Source: Gymnogyps californianus (taxonomy: Eukaryota; Chordata; Aves; Accipitriformes; Cathartidae). Taken from it: a DNA stretch of 64,000 bases. The notes beneath the pieces are model-generated. The model was not told the origin of the DNA and searched no databases. It saw nothing but the letters and a program-made list of their open reading frames with translations. Shown here one piece after another: positions 23,787 through 35,509 of this stretch (its first letter is position 1; every line of letters starts with the position of its first letter). Position numbers and translations under genes: made by a program. The stretch covers positions 6,609,501 through 6,673,500 of the forward strand of contig NC_059476.1 in the NCBI RefSeq assembly GCF_018139145.2, written 5' to 3'.

Positions 23787-26700
23787 GTAACTGAAGACTT
23801 AAGTCTCCTTTCTCCCAAGAGAAAATAAAATACAATAAGTGAGGAACGACACAGTTGTGGAAAATGCAACCTGAAGAATGCCTAAAAAATCAACTAAAAA
23901 GTGCATCACACTTGTGCAAAGCATTGAAAAATCACACTCCTGTTCTGTCAAATCTTGCAACAGTCACTGATGCTCAGTTATGCTTGCAGGTTACATTTAC
24001 ACAGGCCTGGGAACTAAATTCAAGCATTAATCAGTTTAAACCTTTGAAACTTTCAGGAATTTTTCTTGCAAGCTGTTCATTGTTTAACCAGTTACAAATA
24101 CTAACTTCTTTTTTAATAGAGAGGGACTTCAAGAACATTCAGTGAAGAAACAACGCTCCCTGCTTTTCTCTGTAAGGATATGGCTTCTGCTGAGGAAAGA
24201 GCTGCTACAGAACTGCCTGATCAGGAGTAATGAACTTCTAATCTTGTGAATGCCAACAGAAACCATCTGAAAAAAAGCTGCCTGCAAATAATTCTGAAAA
24301 TGATCAAGTGTAGTGGATTTTTTTTTTCTTAAAAAGAGAGTTGGCAATAGTCTTGCAGCCTTTAAAACCTTACAAAACATTGCACTGAGAAATGACCTTG
24401 TTAGCTCAAACCTTTTCTGTAAGCTATATGTTAGTGGTGCCACCAGAGACATCATATAAGGCACCTTTTGTAACGTATTTTTATCTTAGATTTTAAATGT
24501 GGCCACTAGGTATTTTAAAATAATTTTAAAAGAGCCAAACAGACATTCACTTGAGTATGTTTCAGACTATGCAGATGGGAGAATAAGGTTTCTTAGTTTT
24601 AAGAACGGTATTTAATAAATTAGATGAATAATTTAAAACCAAGAAATTTCCTTGTTATTGATGACATAAGACATTTAGAAAACGATGGATTCATTGGAAA
24701 ACAGCTAATGAGCTCATTAATGCTCCAAGTAGAGCAGGGCTTAATTAAAATCAATTACTTCACTCTCTTATAAAAAATATAGATCGGTCTCACTTGAAAC
24801 AAATATCCTTAGCATCTGCAATGGGAAAGAAAGTGGTCTCAATGGCTTTTGGGAATTTTATAGCAGATACACAGACGATGTTGCTTTGATCATAGATGTT
24901 AGGCGAAAAAAGTCCTCTTCTCTGTATCCTCCTTGCATGCCTTTTCATCACCACATTTTTTAGACTTAATTCAGATTTCTAGAACAATTTATGCAAAAAA
25001 GTGCAAATAAATTTTTTCCCCCTCTACATCCTAGAATATAATTTTTAAGACAAAACATATGAAGAAGTGTTTTGATTTACAGATTAACTTCACTTTTTGA
25101 TACGTTTGAAAATTTTGATTTGCTGACTGAGAAAATGTTTCCCTTTACAGGGAAGGAGTGGATAAGCGCACTGTTCTGCCAGGATTAAATAACAGACAGC
25201 AAGGACTGAACCCAGGGCAGATCCAGTATGGTGGATTAGCTTCAATTTTCTTAATAACCAAGTCATTAATGGAATCTAACCCTGTCTCTCTCATCTCCCC
25301 ATGCATGAGTTCTTCCCCGTGCTGCGGTCTCAGACACAGGCTGCTGCTGAACACTCAACCATTCAAGTAATGGCCAATTTGCTGTATCAAAAGAGAACCT
25401 AGTACACACATCCATAGCCGAGCTGCTAGAAAGCACTTTGTGCTTTCCTCAGTGAAAAAAATCACTTTATTTTTCACTGGCATTGCTAGATCTGTGTTCA
25501 GTCCTTGCAGCAATATTTTAAAACCTTGAAACTTAGCCTCTTTGTACTTAGCCCCAGCTGTACAAGTTGTTCCAACTTTTAAAAGCCTACGCTATTGCAC
25601 AGCATCTCCTACCACTGATACTTTTAATGCCATCCGTCTTTCAGATATTCGTGGTTAAAGTGACTTTCCCTCCGTGACACTTATATAGCCTGTTTTACAT
25701 GAGAGATTAGGACGCTGCAACTCAGCTATGTGTTTATACAGGAATAAGGATGTTTAAGACCTCCTTTTTTTTCCTTACGCTGGTGAACCAGAAGAACCAA
25801 AGGGTTCGACGGGGTTATTAAACCTTCATCCTCTATTCAGCCCACACTCATACAGGCAAGTATGAAGTTTGCTCCAGGCTTGTAAATGGGGCAGCGAGGC
25901 CGTGGTTAGAGGAAGCGATCTGCACTCAGTAAAACACCAGCTGACGGCTCATGCCGTGGTACAAGAAGGGAATCGGAGACCACGCTTGCATTTTTGTGGT
26001 CACAGTCTGATCTCTGTCAGCTTTTGGGGCAATGCAGCTCTTGGGGCAACGCAGCCGCGAGGACATGCTCCTTATCCACAACACAGTTTTGCCAGAGTGA
26101 GTGCTTATAATTTGCTTTGATCTTTCCAGCTCATTGATATTCAAGAACTTCAAGGATCACAGAAATGAGATGTTTCTTTTTCACTTGATCCATGAGAGTC
26201 TGAGACAAAGACAAAGTGGTAAGACAGAACATCCCTCCCTCCATGCAGCTCACCAGGCAGATGACAGGTAAAGTTATATCTGTCAGACTCTGACACAGGA
26301 AAGCGCACAAAGTACATAGAGCAGGGAAAAATGCAGCTTTGACATTTCTGCCTCCTGAACAGAATGATTTAAAGTTTCCTTCCAAAGCAGCCAGACAAAA
26401 GGCACGGAAGCAGTAATTACAAACGCAGCCGTGAAAGCCAGGTGGGGATGGGCTAGGTGATTTGTCTCACTTCAGGTAGTAGGAACAAGGAGAAATTGAA
26501 TCTCTTTCCACCAAGAGAAAGGTAAGAAATTGGCTGCACAGAAGCTTTAACAGTGCAAACAAAAAGAATGAGCTGAGGCAGATTTTATTGTTTGACCGCT
26601 TGCGGTTACCTTCTGAAAACTGAAATCTCCCCCAAAAGCAGCACTCCGGATGATGCCCAAAGGAACACTCAGAGATACCCTGCTCCAGAGAGGGCACCAG

Positions 26701-27036
26701 GCTGCTTCTGGCACTCCCCAGTGCACCAGGAGAGAGATGTTTCTATTTTCACTTATCATTTCTATCTCCAGCTCATACAAGAATAAAGTTACAGATCTGC
26801 CCTCTCTAGAGCTTCAAACAGACAAAAAAAGGAACACTGTATATACATGGCATAAAAGTAGGGGAGGTTGCCCACGTCTGCTCCTATAGCTATAGGATGT
26901 AAAAGTGCTGTTCCACAGTTGAAAATAGAACCTACTATAAAAAGCAGTTCTACCTCTACAGCCCATCCACCAGAAAAGGTTATCAGGAAGCATCCTTGGG
27001 ATCAAAACCCTGTCTGCTCTTGCTGCTTTGGTTTAG
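23787..27036. other. Putative intron, mixed DNA
   Basis: No repeat family is recognised. Open frames with acceptors occur at 24121 (before a stop at 24230) and at 25151, and a 46-bp splice-flanked segment lies at 26475-26520. None fits cleanly between the neighbouring candidates. Confidence 0.45.
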
Positions 27037-27110
27037 GAAGCTTCTTGGACCACTCTGATCTCGAAGTGATTGCTGCTGTTCATTATTTGGCCAGAACTAT
27101 GCCCACAAAA
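27037..27110 (+). CDS. Candidate exon 4 of the + strand gene model
   Basis: A 74-bp segment lies between a good acceptor (ctcttgctgctttggtttag) and a strong donor (gtaagt after ACAAAA). The only open frame finishes a codon with two bases and then encodes SFLDHSDLEVIAAVHYLART and MPTK, ending on a codon boundary. The stretch LEVIAAVHYLART would suit an amphipathic helix. Phase fits after 23680-23786 and before 32739-32819. The family is unknown. The donor lacks the usual G at its last exon base, which lowers confidence. Confidence 0.3.
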
Positions 27111-28071
27111 GTAAGTCATTTGTGAGGTGTTGTTAGACTCTGATCAATCTCTGAAGCTGCAAGCCTGAAGTTAGGTATCATGAACTTGTGTAGAAATGGT
27201 AAGGCTATTTTAAATGGCAGCTCTTGATGTTGAATGTACATATCCAGTTCAGTATTTGCTCTCAATTTGCTTGCAGGTCGCTGTTCTCAGAGACAGGAGA
27301 GGATTGCAATGCATGGCATGCAAACTCAGGAATTAAAATGACAAAGCTCTGATCTCTGACATCCAGTGTCATTTCATGCCAATTTGTAGCAGCAACTACA
27401 GTGATCAGTGTCCCTGTAGAAATGCATAGTGCTTATCTTCACAACGTGCGTGGTTATGACTTGTAGCAATTACAACAGGGTATACTCATTAATACTGGAT
27501 GATACATTTGCACCTTGAAGCCAAAGCATATTTTCCCAGCAATTTGCTAAAGAAACTACCCTGCCTCAGAGTCTTGCTGTTTTCGTCTCACACTAACAAA
27601 TTCATGGATTCCATATTTCCAGTAGGTACATCATAGCCAAGGCACAGCAGGTCTTGCTTACCTTTACTTTTTGACGTAGCAGTTGTTATTGCAGAATATA
27701 ATGACAGGGCTTAAATCTATTTCCCAATTTCTAGGTTAAAACCAAATCGGAAAAAACACTAAATCCAGTAAAACTATGCCTGTTTAAAGGATATAAAGTG
27801 ATCTGTATTGTGGTTTTCAATGACATAACAAGAGGCCAGGGTGTTTTCTCATGTTTACTGGCCCACATGGATCACAGTTGCTGGCTTTCTCTGACACACG
27901 TGTTTTAGCAGCTTCTACCTTTATTACAACTTGATTTCTTCTAACAAGAAAATGAAAACTTGATCCTTAATTATTCTGTAATAAACACAAACAAAAAATC
28001 ACAGTCCCTTTTGCAAACCTCACATCTTGTTTTATTAGGCAATACTTCATGAAAAAAGAAGATAGTACTAA
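27111..28071. other. Putative intron
   Basis: A strong isolated acceptor (caatttgcttgcag) at 27277 opens frames of about 20 codons but no donor follows. Otherwise nothing is seen. Confidence 0.45.
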
Positions 28072-28110
28072 TAACAGATAATAATAATAATTTAATAATA
28101 ATAATAATAC
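28072..28110. repeat. (AAT)n microsatellite
   Basis: The ATA/AAT triplet is repeated about twelve times with one interruption (tttaat near 28091). Confidence 0.9.
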
Positions 28111-28490
28111 TACACTTGCCCTCCATCATTGTGAAGCAACATTAGCAAGACTCTAAAGATATAAAAGATGTTAAACTAATCTATATTACTTCTTAAGGGA
28201 AAAAAACCCCAAACCACACAACCAAACCCAATTCCCCTCTTGTTGTTCTGCAATCCCTTTCAAGTTCGCAGAATAATTCTTACTTTAAACCGATGTAAGG
28301 GAGTTGAGTCAAGCCGACTATCATGAATATAATTGAGTCCATAGTGCAGGTGAATCCATAGCTCAGAAAGCAGCAAAGATTTATTTCTGCAGTGGATCAA
28401 GCTTTTAAAACAAAAAAAGCCCACTTTTGGCATGATTGTTAGCTTTAACATGTTCACTCTGCATTGGCTCATAGGTGGAACATTTAATGT

Positions 28491-28622
28491 GTAATTCATG
28501 AACAGAGAAGAAATGAAAAAAATTGCAAAATTTGCAAAATTAAAAACATTTACTATCTAATTGATGAGCAAAGAAGAAATGAAAAAAATTGCAAATTTTG
28601 CAATATTTGCAAAATGGCAAAT
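28491..28622. repeat. 66-bp tandem duplication
   Basis: The word agaagaaatgaaaaaaattg starts at 28506 and again at 28572, and its flanks (taattcatgaac / taattgatgagc and the following ttgcaaaat) also match. This makes two adjacent 66-bp units that differ at several sites. No function is evident. Confidence 0.8.
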
Positions 28623-29860
28623 AACTGTGCATGCATCAAAAATGATCCTTGCTCTCCACTTCTCACGGGAGCGCAGAGGATTGTTGCAACCAACTCCCCA
28701 ATAATCCCTGCACATATTTTGAGCCTGCAGCATGACCATATCTTCAAATTTCCTCCAAAGTTCCAAATTTTCCCTAAAGCTCAGATTTAGTGTTCAGCAG
28801 AACAATTACCTGGTCCCTAATCTAGATTCTCAACTTGTATCCTCATGGCCACACATCAGACAGGCTGTTACACCACCGGGGAACAGCACGTCTGAGCATC
28901 CTCCTGCTACCAACCCTCCCGCCAGGCATTCAGCCAGCTCCCGAGACCACACCGACACAGGCGCCGTGCAGCTCACTGAGGAAGTTTGATGCTTGTCAGT
29001 ACAGCCAGTCTAGGAAATTCTCGGTTAAATTAATTTTTATCAAAAAAGAAGCCAAGTGTGCCAAAAAGAACTTACAAGAAAAGAATAGTTTCCATTTATC
29101 CAATCTGTATTTTCCATTTAGGCATTTGGAAATGAAAATATTTTCCTTTCTGGTTTGAAATTATCTTCTCTCTTGACATTTTGGGACAGGTTTTTTTATT
29201 ATTATTGGTACATGCAAGTTAAGTGGTCGAAATCAACACGAAACATTTTGAAATCTTCAAAAAAAAGAAGTCTCAATTGCCCCCAAAATGAAACTTTTTT
29301 CCTGAATTTTTGGTCTGCAAACAGTTCGGTGATCAACATCCTTTGTCCCTCTGTGAAACATTAACAATTTTTTTCCAATTTAGAAATTATTTGAAAAAGG
29401 GATGCCAAGCTCTTCCATCAGTCACTTGCTCTCTGACTTGAATTTACTTCCCATGGGCATAAGTAGTAAAGTCTATTTCTCCTACAGAAAACAATGTTAG
29501 GAAATAAGGGGACAATGATGAAGTCCTATGGTTGGCTCAAATTCATCAAGATACTTAATGAGAATTTTTTATGTACTTTGACTCCCCCATACTTACCTAG
29601 AGCTGCCTCTAATAAAGCATCTGGGAACAGCTCCTGGGCACTATCTGTACTCAGATTTTATACAGATTTATGTGTTTACTCAGCACACTGAACTAATTTG
29701 AAGTTAACTTGGTTACTTTCTTCTTCAGAAATAAATCTGACATCTCCAGTTTGAAGGCATTTTAGAGGTTAGTAAAACATTTTAGTTGGTTAAAAAAAAC
29801 CCTGTCCTAAATAAATGATGTTCCTCTGTGATGCATAATGAACGCAACAGCGTTCACTAT
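28623..29860. other. Unique AT-rich DNA
   Basis: A 68-codon + frame beginning at about 29488, after a good acceptor (tatttctcctacag), ends at 29691 without a donor. It is more likely chance than a terminal exon. Nothing else is recognised. Confidence 0.45.
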
Positions 29861-30704
29861 AATCATAGCATCATAGAATGGTTTGGGTTGGAAGGGACCT
29901 TAAAGATCATCTAGTTCCAACTCCCCTGCCATGGGCAGAGACACCTTCCACTAGACCACAATGCTCAAAGCCCCATCCAACCTGGCCTTGAACACTTCCA
30001 GGGATGGGGCATCCACAACCTCTCTGGGCAACCTCTTCCAGTGCCTCACCACCCTCACAGGGAAGAACTTCTTCCTTACATCTCATCTAAATCTACCCTC
30101 TTTCAGTTTAAAGCCATTACCCCTCGCCCTCTCACTACATGCCCTTGCAAAAAGTCCCTCTCCAGCCTTCTTGCAGGCCTCCTTCCAGGCAGGTACTGGA
30201 AGGCTGCTATAAATCTCCCTGGAGCCTTCTCTTCTCCAGGCTCAACAACCCCAACTCTCTCAGCCTGTCCTCAGAGGAGAGGTGCTCCAGCCCTCTCATC
30301 CTCTGTGTGGCCCTCCTCCGGACCCGCTCCAACAGGTCCATGTCCTTCTTATGCTGGGGGCCCCAGAGCTGAAGGCAGGACTCCAGGTGGGGTCTCACAA
30401 GAGCGGAGTAGAAGGGGAGAATCACCTCCCTCGACCTGCTGGCCACTCTTCTTTTGGTGCAGCCCAGGATAAGGTTGGCTTTCTGGGCTGCAGGCGCACA
30501 TTGCCGGGTCATGTTGAGCTTCTCGTCAACCAACACCCCCAAGTCCTCCTCCTCAGGGCTGCTCTCAATCCACTCATTGCCCAGCCTGTATTTGTGCTTG
30601 GGATTGCCCCAACCCACATGCGCAACCTTGCACTTGGCCTTGTTGAACTTCATGAGGTTCACACGGGCCCACCTCTCAAGCCTGTCAAGGTCCCTCTGGA
30701 TGAA
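29861..30704 (-). mobile_element. CR1 LINE, 5'-truncated, youngest copy here
   Basis: The 3' terminus at 29861 carries the CR1 tail, seen on the + strand as aatcatagcatcatagaatg followed by gtttgggttggaagggacct. The element runs to about 30704, where similarity stops abruptly after aggtccctctggatg. It keeps a 151-codon frame (30662 to 30207, - strand) covering the C-terminal region of the CR1 reverse-transcriptase protein. The frame includes [33 protein letters not shown] and [18 protein letters not shown]. The frame is broken by a small indel at about 30207. The 5' endonuclease and RT catalytic parts are missing, so it is immobile. Confidence 0.95.
30207..30662 (-). pseudogene. CR1 ORF2 C-terminal remnant
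   Basis: A 151-codon frame inside the CR1 above represents the region after the reverse-transcriptase catalytic core. The YADD-type catalytic motif lies upstream of the truncation and is absent. The start codon is internal to the parent ORF and has no meaning as an initiator. The frame is interrupted near 30207, before the parental C-terminus. It cannot work on its own. Confidence 0.9.
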
Positions 30705-32738
30705 CCATCCAGGTCTATAAACTGAATGTTGCTGAAATGAATTATTTTTTAACTTCTAATTCATAAATCAAAGCCTAATAGCTCTCCAAATACAGCCTGT
30801 ATTACAGAGATTATAGCATGTATTCATGATATTTAAAAACAAGGGCAAGTTCGGTTGCAACTGCTTTTCCATCTGTCATAATTTCTGCTGAAGGGTAGAA
30901 TATTAATAAATGACAAACCAACCTCAAAACTTTTCCTAAAACACACAGTCCCAAAAGGTTATTATCAAGATTCATTTATAGATTCAGTGACAAGACTAAT
31001 AAGTGCAGTAGCAATGCACAGCGTTTCCTAAACACTGTGTTTTACTTCCCCCGGGGATGTTTGGGAATGCCATCAGTTTTCCAGGCCTGGTAACAATCCA
31101 ACATTAGCCTGCATTTCCACCCAGCACCAGCAGTACTTTGCTGGCTGCCAATAACAGGTTTTTGGACTCAAACCCCAAAAGTTATTTGGTCACTGATCTG
31201 TTCCAGACTCAGTGAGAACCAGGTATCCAGCATACTTAGGGTCCAAGCCCTATATTCTGCAGCAAATTAACAGCTAACATCTTCTCCAGAGGTCCCTGTT
31301 GCAGCTGACACTGGACATCAGATGGTGAAAATTTTTCAGAAGGAAATTTTTGTAAATATTTCAGAAATGCTCTGCTAGCTGTCATTATCCCAAGTCCATA
31401 TTTTGTCTTCTTAAACTGATAGAGTAGTACAGTTAAGGCAGTATCTATGCTTTTTATCCTAAGGAATTGTACATGGCAATTTTCATTTTTCATCTGTAGC
31501 TTTCTAAAGCTGACATTCTGGAGATGTCTGCAAGATAGTTACTTGAAAGCCACGCAAAACTCAAACTGTCACATACTTTTTGACATTAACCTCATTTAAA
31601 TGGAAAAAAAAAATCCATTTCAACTTCAAAAAAATCTTTTCGTGCAGCAAATATGCGGGGTTTGGGGGTAATTTCTGCCTCACAGGGCTCATTCCTAAAT
31701 TCCTGATGAAATATAGGAAGAGCTTGAGCCATTCCTAATTCCTTTTGGAAAGTTTCCCTCCTCTCCACCGATTTAGAAAGGTGAGTCACCAGCTACCTCC
31801 CTAGCAAAAGCTAAATTTCCTCGGTGATTTCTCGCACCTGCAAACGCTCTGTCTGTCCATATGCGGCTTATATAAGGCTGAATGGCTACTGTCCAACTAG
31901 CTTTTGGTTATCTAACCCTCTTCCCTAATGCAGATAAATGATTAAGCACTTCCATAATGAACTACCTATATGGTACTCTGACATTTTCACAGCCATTTCT
32001 ATGGCTGATGCACACCACGCCTCAGCAATCAAGGGGAGAAAACGGTTTTATTCTGAGCATGGACAGACTGGGCAACAATACCTGCTGCTAAAACAGACCC
32101 ATCTCTGTGCCAAGATGTTCGTCAGCTTTTGGTGCTATTTTTTCTTGAAGTTTACAGCTATGATGTAGCCAAGTTTCAGAGCATTTGCTAAATTGAGCAC
32201 TTACTCCCATTTCAGGCCATCTCCCTGCTAATCTTCGACAGTTTAAGCTGTGTTGCTATCATGGTATCGTAAATCTACTCAGTTCTTAATTTGCAGTTGC
32301 AGAGAGCAAGGACACTGATGTTAACAGAAATCTCTACTGTTGACATACATGTTTTCCACTTTGCTATATGCAAAAATTCAGCATTTCAGCTCTGCAGACC
32401 TGAAATGTTGCCTTGGCTATTGATTTCTATCTGCAACACTCCCCTGGATTTCTCACTAGAGCCCGAGCTTCCCAAAGGACACTTAATTACATGTTACAGA
32501 AAATGCCACTCCGGTGTGGCTCCAAACCTGTTCAAAATCTAAGTGTGTGAGAAATCCTACAGAAAATCCTGTCTTCATATAAAAAAAAAAATAGATAAAT
32601 TCACACATCTAGTCATCTTTCATAAGCATTCCCATATTTATTTAAATTACTTGGTTATATTTGCACATCACTTTGAAAATGAAAAGTATGTGAAGGGATG
32701 CAGCAAACATATTGGTCTAATTTGCTTTCTTGTTTTAG
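30705..32738. other. Putative intron, AT-rich unique DNA
   Basis: A strong gtgagt donor-like site at 31780 has no compatible open exon before it. No repeat is recognised. It ends in the acceptor aatttgctttcttgttttag. Confidence 0.45.
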
Positions 32739-32819
32739 ACCAGGAGTAACGCTACGGAGTTCAGTGGAGTTGTTTTTAATGAATGCCAGTATAGGAAGAA
32801 AGAAGTAGGCCAAGTACAG
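32739..32819 (+). CDS. Candidate exon 5 of the + strand gene model
   Basis: This is the best-formed splice pair on the + strand. The acceptor aatttgctttcttgttttag and the donor GTACAG/gtatgt enclose 81 bp, open in one frame that starts and ends on codon boundaries. The peptide begins TRSNATEFSGVVFNECQYRK and ends KEVGQVQ. It contains one possible N-glycosylation triplet (NAT) and no transmembrane segment. Phase fits after 27037-27110 and before 35435. A competing - strand model has its AATAAA at 32826-32831, immediately beyond this donor. The protein is not recognised. Confidence 0.38.
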
Positions 32820-32825
32820 GTATGT

Positions 32826-32831
32826 TTTATT
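32826..32831 (-). promoter_or_regulatory. Candidate poly(A) signal AATAAA of the - strand model
   Basis: AATAAA on the - strand lies 113 bases past the stop codon of the candidate terminal exon at 32983-32945. It is the canonical hexamer. AT-richness makes chance occurrence easy. Confidence 0.3.
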
Positions 32832-32944
32832 AAAGCCTCTGAGCTCCTAGGCACACAGCAGTATTAACGGTAGTATAAAAAGATACATCAGATTCATTTG
32901 CAAAAGAAATTTGGATAAAATATATCGAAGATATAGAACCAAGG

Positions 32945-32983
32945 TTAATAGTCCACAGACAAAAAACTGTCATAATTTTCCAG
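32945..32983 (-). CDS. Candidate terminal coding exon of the - strand model
   Basis: On the - strand a strong acceptor (catccttcttatattttcag) precedes CTGGAA. Starting on a codon boundary, as the upstream candidate 33477-33378 requires, the frame encodes LENYDSFLSVDY and a TAA stop. AATAAA follows 113 bases later. A second frame stays open longer (66 codons) but does not fit the upstream phase. Twelve codons are weak evidence alone. Confidence 0.25.
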   Translation of the reverse strand: MENYDSFLSVDY

Positions 32984-33377
32984 CTGAAAATATAAGAAGG
33001 ATGCTTCAAGAGCTGCTTTTTAGGGAACAAAACTATATAATACCCTCATAAATAACTAAGAGAATACACACTAATACCATACTTTTCATATTCATCAAAT
33101 CTGATGATAATACCAAATTACAAGAGGCCAGAAGTAACAGACACCAGGAAATTGCATAAGACTCTTAAAGTTTCAGAAACTGGACCTGCACTGTTGGATG
33201 AAACTCAGCACTGTTTAGGGGCAAAGGAACTAAAAACGAGCTAACTTGTTTAGAGAACAACAGGGATACATCTTATAGCTGGATCATTAAAGAATGTCCA
33301 CGACAGGACGGATCTGCAATACATTGATAGATGTACCTCTGTTAACATCTACAAGAGCACAGCAAAAACTTACTTAC

Positions 33378-33477
33378 CTGTTGCTTGCAGAGACTCTCTG
33401 CCTTTAAAAATGTAACGTTGCCATCCATATTTCTTCTCTCAAAGTGCAAGATTATTGTATCAGTCCAAGAGGGAAGA
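33378..33477 (-). CDS. Candidate internal exon of the - strand model
   Basis: Both splice sites are near consensus: acceptor ttatcttctctttgcag and donor CAACAG/gtaagtaag. The 100-bp segment has an open frame that uses one base to finish a codon and then encodes 33 residues, including LPSWTDTIILHFERRN and VTFLKAESLCKQQ. It ends on a codon boundary. The composition is protein-like. It fits in phase with 37284-37328 upstream and 32983-32945 downstream. I do not recognise the family. The segment sits in the gap between two + strand candidates, so the two models would overlap on opposite strands. Confidence 0.38.
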
Positions 33478-35434
33478 CTGCAAAGAGAAGATAAATTAAT
33501 GAGCACTACAGAAAAGTAACAAAAGCTGGCAATAATGCATAGGCAAATTGCTGTGACATTATTTTGAATACTGCTGTCACAAGTCCATTGATTTTCTGCT
33601 TTAAAAAAGTGTATGTAATGATTCTGTTTTCACCTTATTCTTGGCTCATTAAAATGAATACTTTCACATTAAGAAGGTTGGATCATCACCTTCAGAGTGT
33701 ATGGATTTGAAAATAAAAATACCTCAACCTTTATAGCTAGTGCATGCCCATATTTTATAGTAATGGTGCATAATGAATATGGTATCTACCCGGATTTATT
33801 CTAAGCTACTTTCCTACCACAAAGAACTCCAATAAATCATATATATTAAAAGTCACTTCATTTTATAGTTATTTGGCTTGCAAAGTCAAGCACTCAAAAA
33901 TGAGATAATACCTCATTTTCTCTGAAGCCACTGAATTCATTCTTTCCCATACAATTAATGTGACAGGATACTTTGAGGGAAACAGTGTGTGATTAGGTAC
34001 CATATACCTAGGTTAGGTGTATATGTTGTGGTACCAATACATAAATGTGTAAGACGGTAGTTTAAGCACGGATAAGCAACAAATAAATACAGTATGAGCT
34101 ACGTGCATTGAGCCATATAGACTAATAGGCTGGCAAAATGCATTAGAAGATGATGAAAAAGATGACCGTTTTCACAGAAACAAATGTCTATAAACTGGCC
34201 GTGAATATAAACCGAGCAATTTATTCAGGATATGACAAAGTTTTTAATCATTAAAACAGGGTGTAGTTCCAGAAGTCTCTTCTACAAGAAAAGTCCGCAC
34301 AAAAAAGCTAACAAATTTTCAGCTGGATCCTGATGCATTTCTGAAGAGACACTAGGCACTATCCCTGCAATAGCATTGACTCAATGTGATAACAGTGGAG
34401 ATGCCTTCCAGCCTATGTCCTGTGATCCTAGGTTTCTTCTCCCTTCATTTGTTTGTGCTGTTTTTCACATTCGCTCACTTTCCTCATGTGCTTTGGAAAA
34501 GCACGCGAGTCAATGCGTTAATCATATTATGCAGCAAAACGATAGCAAAAAGCAAAGGAAGTAGGGTTCAAACACTGACAAGCCTCGCTGCCTAAATACC
34601 TCCTGATATTGATCACTAATTGTTACTGTCCATTAAATGTATAAATTCATTAACAGCTTTTCAGCAATAAAGGATTGAGATGAAGAAAACACAAATGTAA
34701 TTAGCTGCAGAAAACATCCACGGAAGCTAACTATTCATAACAAAAATGTGAATTGAGTCTCACGTACAGGCGCTTGGCACAGTCTGATCTAGGAGGGCTG
34801 CTCGCTCAACTGAATTAAAAACCCGAAGAAGTTGTTTTCATTTGTGCAGAAGGTTAGGCCCTTCATGCCACCACACAGAAACCACAAAATTAAAACCAAC
34901 ATTTTCGAGACTGCCTGAATGTTGTTTGCTCAGCCCAACTTTCTTGCTCTTGGTCCATACTGATATTTTCTATAACCCTTTTTCATGTATTTTGCCTAGT
35001 TCAAGTTTATTGTTGTTTTCCAGGTGGGAGCTACTTTACGTGCCTGCACTCCAGGAATGACATGATCACACTCTGTCCCTAGAAGATGTGAGCATTTTAT
35101 GTTCTGTTTGCTATTTAGTCATTGCACAGTGTGCTTTCCCCTGATAGTAAAATTTACAGGTAATATTCAGCGCCAAAGATGTCCCATAAATATGATGGAC
35201 TACATGATTGCTATCATTGCATCTTCCAAGCATAGTGTCAGAACAAGTGCTGAAGACAGGCTCATTGATAACAGGCTCTCTAGCTACATTTTACTAGCAT
35301 TAAGTGTGACAAACGCTATAAAATCAGCAGCGAACATGAGGTGCTTACCAGTCTGACACTATCAGTAGAATATTGGATCACATTCAGCACAGAAGTCTAT
35401 ATTTCACGATAAACTGTTTTTCTTTCATTTTCAG
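33478..35434. other. Unique AT-rich DNA
   Basis: Two further isolated acceptors (gtttattgttgttttccag at 35021 and ctgtttgctatttag at 35115) lead into short frames. The first frame stops within 14 codons. The second gives a 41-bp splice-flanked segment (35116-35156). Neither is called. No repeats are recognised. Confidence 0.45.
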
Positions 35435-35509
35435 GCTAAACATCTCAGGGAATGGTTCAAATACAAAATATTCTCAGAGACTTCAATAAATATTACTTTA
35501 ACAGAATAA
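35435..35509 (+). CDS. Candidate terminal exon of the + strand model
   Basis: An excellent acceptor (aaactgtttttctttcattttcag) precedes a frame that starts on a codon boundary, as the exon at 32739 requires. It encodes 24 residues beginning AKHLREWFKYKIFSE and stops at TAA (35507-35509). AATAAA strings occur at 35485 and 35505, too close to the stop to be convincing poly(A) signals. One other frame stays open for only 17 codons. Identity is unknown. It is plausible as the C-terminus but short. Confidence 0.27.
   Translation, partial: AKHLREWFKYKIFSETSINITLTE

Noticed and set aside
24121..24232. + frame after the acceptor cttcttttttaatag ending at TAA
   Set aside because: It is protein-like, but its phase does not fit the preceding candidate exon, and no other upstream partner was found.
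25151..25370. + frame of about 73 codons after a fine acceptor (gtttccctttacag)
   Set aside because: It does not match the phase left at 23786, has no donor, and the opposite strand is equally open, so chance is likely.
26475..26520. 46-bp + segment between a cttcag acceptor and a gtaaga donor
   Set aside because: Its splice sites are good and it would join 23680-23786, but it leaves two bases and no following segment restores phase to 32739.
27658..27740. - strand segment with a good gtaagc donor at 27660
   Set aside because: All three frames contain stops before the donor.
30041..30725. Long + strand frames across the CR1
   Set aside because: They are antisense shadows of the CR1 reverse-transcriptase frame.
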